Assembly (NCBI RefSeq): GCF_000003605.2
Contig: NW_003145783.1
Span: 699,483-723,747 of the forward strand
Direction of reading: 5' to 3'
Source of the DNA: Saccoglossus kowalevskii
Taxonomy: Eukaryota > Hemichordata > Enteropneusta > Harrimaniidae
DNA length: 24,265 nucleotides
Positions 10,193-17,798 of the stretch are shown here, piece by piece. The position numbers and the translations under genes are program-made. Each line of letters opens with the position of its first letter. Within the stretch, counting starts at the first letter, position 1. The notes under the pieces are model-generated. The model did no database searches and was not told the origin of the DNA. It was given only the letters and a program-made list of their open reading frames with translations.

Positions 10193-10420
10193 TTAAATTT
10201 TGGAATACAAATTATTATACATCTCAGACAGTACACCGTTGCATCTGCCTCCGCTACGCGTCAGTCGATACTTCCGCTGTACTGTCTTCGTGTATACTTT
10301 GAGGTATCCTCGTAATAACCTCATAGTATTTGCTGTATGATTGGATACATTTGATCTTGAATTGGACTCATTCCTTATAGGATAAGTCGAACTTGGTATA
10401 TCACATTGTAATGTCTTCAT
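10193..10420 (-). CDS. Small open frame between the duplicated blocks (75 aa, doubtful)
   Basis: Complete ATG-to-TAA frame starting MKTLQCDIPSSTYPIRNESN. It has mixed codon use and a basic stretch (KVYTKTVQRKYRLTR). It lies exactly between the two duplicated blocks and is less AT-rich than them. No family is recognised and no splice signals flank it. It may be a remnant carried with the duplicated unit or chance. Confidence 0.2.
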   Translation of the reverse strand: MKTLQCDIPSSTYPIRNESNSRSNVSNHTANTMRLLRGYLKVYTKTVQRKYRLTRSGGRCNGVLSEMYNNLYSKI

Positions 10421-10486
10421 TTAGTATTTAAAATTGCATGAACAAGTGAACAACATTACGAAATCGAAATTGTCTCATACTGAAAT

Positions 10487-10830
10487 CAGAATTGAAATAT
10501 TTCACATTTTCTAAAACATGCCCACACAAAAAAATCCCAGAAAGTAATTTGCCAATTTTAAAGGGCTTACAAAAAATATGAATTTGCATTTGACTGATCC
10601 TTTATTCAACCACCAATAAGAAACCATATTATGTTATTTCAATATCTTATTTTGTCTACATTTCTTGTAACATTAATATTGAAATAACATTGCTACCTTA
10701 TTATTTAGATTATTGCATTCCCACATATTATGTTTGTCCATTAAATATCACCAAAAAACAAGGACTTGTACTAATTACAGAATTATGCTAGATAAATTCT
10801 AGGATCAGACAATAACAAATGTATTGTTTT
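10487..10830. repeat. Diverged duplicated block, copy 2
   Basis: Starts 500 bp after copy 1 in the same orientation. It is longer than copy 1 because about 150 bp, including a 15-bp inverted repeat, sit between the shared segments. Confidence 0.55.
10631..10690. repeat. Perfect 15-bp inverted repeat, 30-bp loop
   Basis: ATGTTATTTCAATAT at 10631-10645 is the exact reverse complement of ATATTGAAATAACAT at 10676-10690. The hairpin lies in the extra sequence of duplicated copy 2. It may be a tiny mobile-element remnant; no target duplication is visible. Confidence 0.7.
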
Positions 10831-10867
10831 CCAAATTTATGTAAAAAATGTGTGATATAAGACTGGC

Positions 10868-10919
10868 TATAAATTTTTGAAAATCGGGTATCTGGAATCA
10901 CCTGCATAACATCTAAGGT
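10868..10919 (+). promoter_or_regulatory. Possible gene B promoter and 5' non-coding exon
   Basis: TATAAAT at 10868-10874 precedes a possible start near 10,898. A donor AAG|gttagt at 10917-10919 could splice to the acceptor ttctacag at 11051-11052, five bases before the first gene B ATG. Alternatively transcription runs straight into the coding exon. The arrangement parallels the non-coding first exon inferred for gene A. Confidence 0.35.
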
Positions 10920-11057
10920 TAGTGTAACATAATTTTATTTTTTAATACACACATACGACTAACGCAAGTATTGATAACACTAAACCCAACACTATTTGTT
11001 AATTTTATAGGGACGGTAAAATAAAACTAATTCCGGAAAAATAATTCTACAGATAAT

Positions 11058-13790
11058 ATGAAGATGCGCAACCGAATAACAAGTATGTATGTTCTCTTGG
11101 TCTGTCTTGCTTCTTTTTGAAGTAGATGGACTAGTGCGTAGACGTAGACGTCGCTTTGCATCACCGCCTCCTGTAAATTGCCTAGTGAGTTCATGGGGTG
11201 AATGGAGCACCTGTTCGACGACGTGTGGTCCCGGTACACAGACGAGACAGAGATTGACGACTTCCCCCGCACAAGATGAAGATTCCTGCAACTATGCTCT
11301 GGTAGAGTCCCAGGAATGTAATACTGGTGTATGCTTTAATGGTGACTTCGTTATAGGTTCATTTCAATGCGACAATGGTTTGAAAGAGACATGCTGTAAT
11401 GTTGGTAGGTTGGTTGGTTGGTTATAAATTCAATGTATTTGAAACAGCATTGAAAAGGTCATTAAGTTATCCAAGAAGCGCCCTCCTCAGGCAATATCGA
11501 CAAGACCGCTCGTTTTGCTACAATGCCAGTAGAATAACGCTACAAAATATTTCAATGCAATTTTGAACAATTAAAGTCCTACATAAACACGATCAAAGTA
11601 AACCAACTTCAGTAATAACCCTCAGTAATAACGATGATTTTTTTGTTCACTGACGCTGTAATTAAAATCTATAATTCAAAACAAAATATATTTTTCATAA
11701 TCAATCTATATTTTTAAACTCTATATAATAATGAGTGTACAAGTAATGATTGAAGGTCTGGTCACGTATCAGGCAACTAGGAATTAATTCCTCATATGTA
11801 TGATATTAAAAACTACTTCGAAAACAATTGAATTTGTAAGTCTAGAACAATTTCTCTTTATTTTTGTCTCTAGAGGGCGTGATATCGTATTTTAACATTA
11901 ATAGCAACAATTATTGTTACAATTATCAGACAGTACGTTGTTTTTAAAGTGAATATGAATTTGACCAAAATGATAGCTTGTGTTCAGTATTGTATCAAAC
12001 ACTGTAAATTACCACTAAAGAAACAATCGCACTGTTATCATGTAAAACTGATTATTCATAGGAATTTGATGGGTAGAACAGTTTTTAATTTTACACTCTA
12101 TATTTAAAATTGTTATGGTATTAAATGTGCTAGGAATTCATTAAACGTTCTTGTTATTGTATTTCAGATATTGAGAAAAATGTGTCAGGTACACATGAAT
12201 GCCGTCAATACTGTATGGACCTGTTGAGACGCGATGATGAACATGACTTGAATGATAATGACAAGGAATGTGCACGTATGTCGTGTTTCACTCTAATAAT
12301 TGCAAGTGAATCAGTACAGCCAATAGTTACATAGCGAACCAACAATCCTGTTTTGATTAGTAGTATAATCAGGCGACATAAACTTCGGTAATTTCAATAA
12401 TGCACATAACGAATAAGACGTGCCGCTATCAATGTGAAATACACTACATCTGTAATGTAATAAAATGTTCATTTTATTGAACTGAAATACTGATGTAATT
12501 TTAATATTATATAATAAAGGACTATTATACTGGATCGAACGTAATTCTAACACTAGTTGTATTTCACTATATTTGATCGGAACAATGAGCACAGATAATA
12601 ATGGTATAGACAATAGTTATTGTATGACCCGCATAAGGAATATTAATCATGAAACTGGGATAAGCAATGGCGATCATAAGACTGGAATAAATAATGGTAG
12701 TCTAATACTGGAATAAGCAATGGTGAGAATAATACTGAGTAGCACAATTTGTAAATAAAAATGGGGCAAGAAGCAGTGGTCAAATGACTTTGGTAAAGGA
12801 CAGTGGTTATACGAATTGAATGAAAAGGGAGCAGTAATCATGGGGTGATGACCATCGATCATAAGACTACGATAGTGAACAGGGATAATAATAGGTCATT
12901 AAATCAACAATCTCAAATCTCGGGTAAGAAACAGCAAGTATCTTAATGAAATGGTGATCATAAAACCGGGGTAGAGAAGTGCTAATACTGAGATAACAAA
13001 CCGTGATTATAAGAACTTGGATAAGATAAATTGGTCTTAATTTTGACACCAGCATCAGTAATCATCGTACTGGGATAAAGAATCATAAGATTGTGGTTGG
13101 AAACAGTAATCATGAAAGTTGGTATGGAATAGTGATAACAAACCTAGGCTAAGCTACTGTCTGTCACTATAAGACTGTAGTGGTGAACCGTGAACGTAAA
13201 AGTGTACATAACTGGTTTTCATAAGATCAGGGTGGATAATAATTTGCATAAGAATGAGACATTGATTTTAAGTCAGCAGTGTTGGTAGCAACCACCCCCC
13301 CTTAGAAGACAGGAGTAAATATTGGTCAGTGTACTAGGTGTAGAAACAGTGTTCATTGCACTGGCTTAAAGAACAGTAATACTAAGTAAGACTACGTTAA
13401 AATACAGTGATCATAATACTGGCATTGGGAAGAGTATCCACAAAACTTGGGTGAGGATCAGTGATCATAAGACTATGGTGAAAAAAAAATAATTTAAGCT
13501 GCAGTTCTTTATAAACCAGCCAAAATCCGCATCGTATATTTGGTGGTATTTCCACATGAGCTAATCAGAAGATGGTCTTACTAGCAGCTTTCTCACGTAG
13601 GCAACCCAGTAGATCGTAAACATCCTTTGTTATGTAAGTTTCAAGCACAACTGGTAGATTCCAATTGTCCTAAGTATTAAACAAGTATGACTAGTCAATC
13701 ACCTTTATGACAGTTATCACACGGCAATGCACACTGTTTCTTCCCATGATTCCATGCACACTTCTATTTGCAGGGTTTAAGGTAATATGA
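11058..13790 (+). CDS. Gene B: secreted poly-Arg/TSP1 protein with acidic Cys tail
   Basis: Exons are 11058 or 11089-11404, 12168-12275 and 13774-13790, all with phase-1 junctions. From ATG 11089 the product is 146 aa: a short hydrophobic start (SVLLLF), R17-22, then a TSP1 repeat with the tryptophan motif WGEW (36-39) and CSTTCG (42-47). A cysteine-rich stretch follows, ending in CC like the short EGF of gene A. Exon 2 adds 36 acidic residues with three cysteines, and exon 3 only FKVI and the stop. The better signal peptide (MKMRNRITSMYVLLVCLASF, from ATG 11058) lies in another frame and ends at a stop next to a run of five T's. One T fewer would join it to the TSP1 frame. This may be a sequencing error, an indel allele, or decay of the gene. 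TSP1 repeats act in extracellular adhesion; the WxxW motif is a C-mannosylation site. Confidence 0.65.
11089..11404 (+). CDS. Gene B exon 1: poly-Arg and TSP1
   Basis: The TSP1 exon, with six arginines coded by mixed CGT/AGA/CGC codons before FASPPPVNC. The donor (gtaggt, 11405-11406) lies inside a GGTT repeat. An acceptor-like ttctacag ends at 11052, upstream of the alternative ATG. Confidence 0.75.
11405..12167 (+). other. Gene B intron 1
   Basis: 763 bp, AT-rich. It opens with a GGTT repeat at the donor (11408-11423). Nothing else is supported. Confidence 0.6.
12168..12275 (+). CDS. Gene B exon 2: acidic, three-cysteine segment
   Basis: A 108-nt phase 1-1 exon with acceptor ttgtatttcag and donor gtatgt. 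It starts DIEKN, where the sister genes start DIDEC or DINEC. It continues CRQYC and an Asp-rich run. It lacks the six-cysteine EGF pattern. Confidence 0.65.
12276..13773 (+). other. Gene B intron 2
   Basis: About 1.5 kb, more than half of it filled by the degenerate minisatellite listed separately. Open frames on the minus strand here (12674-12862, 12867-13055) are products of the repeat. Confidence 0.6.
12644..13490. repeat. Degenerate minisatellite, unit about 27 bp
   Basis: Irregular copies resembling GATCATAAGACTGGGATAAG plus a short CAGTG-like end recur for about 850 bp. Clear units lie at about 12672, 12857, 12955, 13108, 13408 and 13461. Copies are much diverged, with indels and drop-outs, so the array is old. 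Its sense on the plus strand is purine-rich. Confidence 0.75.
13774..13790 (+). CDS. Gene B terminal coding exon
   Basis: The acceptor cttctatttgcag is followed by GG TTT AAG GTA ATA TGA, in phase with exon 2. It gives R-F-K-V-I and the stop. An AATAAA lies 11 bp after the stop. Confidence 0.6.
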
Positions 13791-13801
13791 CAAAAACATT
13801 A

Positions 13802-13807
13802 AATAAA
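13802..13807 (+). terminator. Gene B poly(A) signal
   Basis: AATAAA 11 bp after the gene B stop. Cleavage 10-30 bp on would fall at about 13,817-13,837. Confidence 0.55.
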
Positions 13808-13834
13808 GGACACACATAATCCACTTATAAATGA

Positions 13835-13840
13835 TTTATT
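13835..13840 (-). terminator. Gene A poly(A) signal
   Basis: The minus strand reads AATAAA (plus TTTATT), about 165 bp after the gene A stop. Cleavage would fall at about 13,805-13,825. Confidence 0.55.
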
Positions 13841-14005
13841 AATGATGAGTATTTAAGCGTTCATAGTAAAAATATAAAAATACAATATAATATAAGATAA
13901 GATATATGGTAGTGTCGAATAAACGCAGTCAATTATAACATAGAAAGTTATCAAGTCATTTTTTTGATTGCATATGGTCCATTGTCTTGTTGACGAATAT
14001 AGTGA

Positions 14006-14013
14006 TCATATTT
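14006..14013 (-). CDS. Gene A terminal coding exon
   Basis: The acceptor ctatttcag (AG at 14014-14015) gives G|AA ATA TGA: Glu, Ile, stop. The rest of the exon is 3' UTR down to the poly(A) signal. Confidence 0.65.
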
Positions 14014-16421
14014 CTGAAATAGATAAGACATGTATGGTGTGTTAAAATACAGACGTATTGACACAAGTGACTGCAACAGTAGACATCCTTGTATGATTAA
14101 AAAGAGTGTAACCTTGGAGATAAAACAATGGCTAAATGTTAAAGGCAATTATAAAATACTAGTTAATTGACAAATGTCAAAAAACACATCAAAACTCATT
14201 ATAAATCATTATACCAGTTGATGAACCAACACGACACAACATATTTTACGAGTTTACAGTATCAATCAATTACCTGTACAGGAATGTCCATCAACTGCTA
14301 GTTGATACCCCGTAGAACATATGCAATTATAACTGCCTTCAGTATTTTCACACATCTGAGCACAGCCATGACTGTTATTGTAGCACTCGTCGATATCTGG
14401 AAAACAACGTTCGATTCAAATATATTAACTCATGGCAGATACGTAGATCCTTTGCCATGTTCACTGCTCAAACGGCGATTAGACTATGTTAAACACATTG
14501 GTGGGATATTAGATTGACATGGTCAGTAATTGCGCCCTCACTGACGGATTCACTCAGAAGCAAACTTTGCCACTCTCCACACAGAGGGCGCTCGCTCCCA
14601 GCATGCTTCACGCTCATGACACAATTTCCCACTTTCCCGGAACTCGAAGATATGGCGTTTCGCATGCGCGCGCATGTCGTTTTGTGGTGTAACGTAAACT
14701 TGCACGCGTGATATTATGTTTCTGGGTGTACCAATCGACGTAACAACTTAAAATAAAATTGCTTTCTATCGACTATCAGCAAACTGACTTGTAGATCTGA
14801 ACGGAAAGTACTTCTAATTTTACTAAAAGACTACAAAGCAATGTCCGATATGCCTGATGACAATGTTGGTATTTCTACTATAACAACTCTTCATTGCCAA
14901 ATCCGAAAAAAATCGGGAAATGACTGTGATGTCGCCGGTATATTCTACAGCACTGTATCAAACGTAGTTTGTGTCCGACTGAATTTGTCGGTGAGGGCGC
15001 AATAACTATCGCCGGTCATGTCAGGCGAGTGGGCATCATGCAACATCAGCGGGCGGATACCCCACACTGATCAACTAAAGATATTACGCACTAATCCCAA
15101 ACAGTTAAAAAATATTTAGATTCTGTTCATAGCACAAAACATAATCACATCAACGTGCTATCGCGTCTTATTTTGTATGAATCTCTACTTACCATAGCAT
15201 GAATTGCCATCTTGTATGTATCCTACATGGCAGGAACATATATAACTGCCCGGGGTATTGCTACATTGTAAAGTTCCGCAGACATTGCTATTATCCAAGC
15301 ACTCATCAATGTCTGTAATGTATTGGAATAATTCTCTACTATATTGTTATCATAGAAAACAACACACATATCACATCAACTTTTATAATAGTTCATTGCA
15401 CACAGGAAAAAACACATCATAATCTGTATGGCAAAGAATATTGTAAGATGGAATGGATAACGAAGTAAATGGCGAATACATTGAATTGAATCGGAAAATA
15501 TTTTGAATAACAAAAAGGCAAAACGCTCAGCTGTGCCAGTGGCATAAGTCTTACATAAAATTTGTAAAATCAACAAGATGAAGTAATATTTGTAACACTT
15601 TTTAGTCGTAAGCTACACAAACTGTTATACAATAACTTAAAGTTTGGTATTTAGTTTTAGATTTTGATTTAAGTTAATGTATCATTGAATTTGATGTAAG
15701 GATACTCAAAACACAATTTAACTGAATTTACGTTGATGGAAAAATATAGTTAACAACAAAATGATTTCCGTTACCTGGCTATTTGATATTGTCATATTTC
15801 ACTTCTAATTAGCCAAGAGTGTGTCTTTACACAGTGATTGATTTCTTTATTATAAGTACTTACCTATACACGACTTTCCATTTGACAAATTATACCCAGG
15901 GTTACATGAACAAGTATAACTACCAGCGGTGTTATGACATGTATGAGTACATTCTCCATTATTAGCGGCGCATTCATTAATATCTAAAGAACATAATAAC
16001 AAATAATAATATCATAATCACTCATTATATATAATCCATTTTATTCAAAAATTATTTTAAATGCAAATATACCGTTTTGGCAGCAGGTTCCCGTCCATCC
16101 GGGGTTACACTGACAGGAAGTTGACAATGGGGTGCCGTGTCCGTTACATCCATCGCGATTACATGGTCGGTTTACTTGGAGAGCATGAGGACAGGACCCT
16201 CCACATTGCGCTTGCATCGTAATTGGACGCGACCTCGACTGCGTTCCCGCGTTGCCACACGGTGCCGAACAAGGCGTCCATGTACTCCAACCACCGACCG
16301 TGCAGTTTATCACCGGGCAGCTTCGTCTTCGTCTTCGGCGTCGACGCCATCCATCGGCGTTGTGAATTCCACAAATAATTACAGCCATTACTAATAACAT
16401 AACAAGTTTCCTGGGACCCAT
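14006..16421 (-). CDS. Gene A: secreted TSP1 and cbEGF protein, 239 aa
   Basis: Coding exons are 16073-16421, 15864-15983, 15193-15312, 14274-14396 and 14006-14013, all joined in phase 1. The ATG at 16421 (GCAATGG) follows an in-frame TGA 15 bp upstream. Order: signal peptide 1-24 ([11 protein letters not shown] core), eight arginines (26-33), TSP1 repeat about 39-92 with WSTW (45-48) and CSAPCG, a short EGF-like unit 92-114 ending in CC, and three cbEGF repeats (117-156, 157-196, 197-237). Each cbEGF starts D-I-D/N-E-C and carries the CxNxxxxYxCxC hydroxylation and calcium pattern. Two residues and the stop come from the last exon. No membrane segment or GPI tail is visible, so it is probably secreted to the extracellular matrix. 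The poly-Arg run could be cut by furin-type proteases. It is a sister of genes B and C on either side. Confidence 0.9.
14274..14396 (-). CDS. Gene A cbEGF 3
   Basis: A 123-nt exon starting [12 protein letters not shown], with [10 protein letters not shown]. It matches the last cbEGF of gene C, which starts [12 protein letters not shown] with [10 protein letters not shown]. Confidence 0.93.
14515..15023. mobile_element. Non-autonomous DNA transposon (MITE-like), about 509 bp
   Basis: The ends are inverted. Left reads TGACATGGTCAGTAATTGCG then CCCTCACTGACGGATTCA. The right end, read inward on the other strand, gives TGACATG, a 6-9 bp variable part, then ATTGCGCCCTCACCGACAAA and TTCA. The core ATTGCGCCCTCAC is identical. 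The inside is GC-richer than the host intron, with GCATGCGCGCGC near 14,665, and codes for no transposase. No target-site duplication is visible, so the family is undetermined and the copy is probably old. It lies in gene A between cbEGF 2 and 3. Confidence 0.6.
15193..15312 (-). CDS. Gene A cbEGF 2
   Basis: A 120-nt exon. The second cysteine is followed by GTLQC and the last loop is short ([11 protein letters not shown]). The same features occur in the penultimate cbEGF of gene C (21104-21223), pointing to a shared origin. Confidence 0.93.
15313..15863 (-). other. Gene A intron between cbEGF 1 and 2
   Basis: 551 bp, AT-rich. A minus-strand open frame at 15376-15576 has no splice support. 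Confidence 0.6.
15864..15983 (-). CDS. Gene A cbEGF 1
   Basis: A 120-nt phase 1-1 exon starting [12 protein letters not shown], with [12 protein letters not shown] carrying the hydroxylation pattern. It is only 89 bp of intron from the head exon. Confidence 0.93.
   Translation of the reverse strand: MLMNAPLIMENVLIHVITPLVVILVHVTLGIICQMESRV
16073..16421 (-). CDS. Gene A coding exon 1: signal, poly-Arg, TSP1, short EGF
   Basis: One exon holds the whole head of the protein. It is far more GC-rich than its flanks. The donor at 16071-16072 (AACG|gtatat) leaves phase 1. Reverse-frame open readings over this exon (16137-16394, 16159-16602) are shadows. Confidence 0.92.
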
Positions 16422-16498
16422 TGCAACGACAGACTTTCAATCCAGTCCTGGCAACGGACAGGACAAACTGTTCAATTAGATGCGAACGACACGAGGGA
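16422..16498 (-). other. Gene A 5' UTR part of the first coding exon
   Basis: The acceptor tgtttttcag at 16499-16500 begins an exon that runs 77 bp to the ATG. It would receive the non-coding first exon at about 17727-17760. Confidence 0.5.
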
Positions 16499-17726
16499 CT
16501 GAAAAACATAAATACAATCAGATTGTCAATAAAAAAAAACAATTTACAAATACCCAATACAATTGTAATTGTTGGTGTATTGTAGTAAAATATTATAAAC
16601 ATAGTGCAAAGAAGTTGTTTGATTTTGTCTGGAAGAGCGATGGTTTGCGCAACATTTCGTTGAAATCCATTTCAAAGAAAGACCATTTTAGGTATTAAAT
16701 TACCAGCAAAAGACTTAAGACCTGCTTTTATGTCAGAGACGGTAGGCTGTGCATTAGATGGTAGTTACACACTAAAATAACGATAATTTTGACGTTAGAC
16801 AGAAATGAAGTCCGTGAAACGTAGGTCGATCGCTTCTAAATTTGTCCACAGTCTATACGCTTGTTCGGAAAGTAAACCATAGTAACCATGATAAAACGTA
16901 GTACAATTGAACGATTAGCGTTGAAGAGTGACGTGTGATATTCTGTATCCTGGTGTGAGTAGCTAACACGTAATAATGACGTAATAATGACGAGCCATAT
17001 CGTAAGTCTATACGTTGCGTGAAGTTGGCTGGGCATTGCATCATTTAATTGTTAACCCTGGTTTGTATTATTGTTTATTATATAGTTGCGTCATACTAGT
17101 AGTTAAGACGTCCAAAAAGACTTGTATGCCTAAATTTCGCCATTATGTTGTGCGTGAACCTATTTACTTAACAAATTAGAAACCCGTTATTGGATGACCG
17201 AACGCCGGTAGAGATAAGCCATAACACGCAATGCCTATTAGATTGGATAAACCATGGATGTATAAACAGATACTAGAACGCAATCTTTCGAGGTCGAGAG
17301 GTCCCCCAGTGTAACAGTGTCAGCAGAAATATCTGGCGAGGTAATTAAAATCACATGTGCTTAAGTTTTCTGTTTGTGACATCACTGGGGAAAAAGAAAA
17401 ATACCCCCTCTCCAAAAACAATATGTACCTCCTAGACTGAATCGTTGCCATATGAACTAACCAAAAATGAAAAATCATGTATATACACGAAACCTGGTAA
17501 TTATATCATTTGTTTTTGACATATTGAAAGATTTCTCGAGAATACAGTCAAATAATCGATAACGTGCGCTTACACTGTTGATGCAAACTTTCAACGTGAG
17601 TAACGACTTCAAGGCTGTCATAACGTTATTAATTGTCAACAGGGAACAGAGAGAACATGTGAAGTACATTTTGACATTTTACATTAAGCTTATACGTGGC
17701 AATGACATAGCAGACAAAGTACTTAC
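16499..17726 (-). other. Gene A first intron (5' UTR)
   Basis: About 1.2 kb between the non-coding exon and the first coding exon. It contains a local duplication GTAATAATGAC x2 at about 16971-16992. Open frames here lack any support. Confidence 0.4.
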
Positions 17727-17790
17727 CTACTCTATGGGTTGATGTGAGTCTGGTAGTAAAACGGCTCACACACACACACCACTTTATATA
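17727..17790 (-). promoter_or_regulatory. Gene A TATA box and non-coding first exon
   Basis: The minus strand reads TATATAAAG at 17782-17790. About 30 bp on lies the expected start (near 17,760), and the short exon ends at 17727 with a perfect gtaagt donor. A CCAAT element in reverse (plus CCAAT, 17794-17798) lies just upstream of the TATA box. The layout is that of a tightly defined TATA promoter. Confidence 0.5.
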
Positions 17791-17798
17791 CTGCCAAT

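Noticed and set aside
10992-11291. Minus-strand frames of 81-99 codons over gene B exon 1
   Set aside because: They are antisense to the TSP1 exon, have no motif, and arise from its biased codon content.
11470-11890. GCGCCCTC...ATATCG near 11,478 and GAGGGCGTGATATCG near 11,870 as ends of another inverted-repeat element
   Set aside because: The order of the shared words does not invert properly, so they are not terminal repeats.
12674-13055. Two minus-strand open frames rich in Ser, Leu and Ile
   Set aside because: They lie inside the degenerate minisatellite of gene B intron 2 and reflect its composition.
12644-13490. Possible CRISPR-like array because of regular repeats
   Set aside because: Units are degenerate with no constant repeat/spacer structure, and the context is an animal intron.
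16137-16602. Long open frames overlapping the gene A head on the plus strand and in a second minus frame
   Set aside because: They are shadows of the GC-rich TSP1 exon. The true frame has a signal peptide, cysteine pattern and splice phases.
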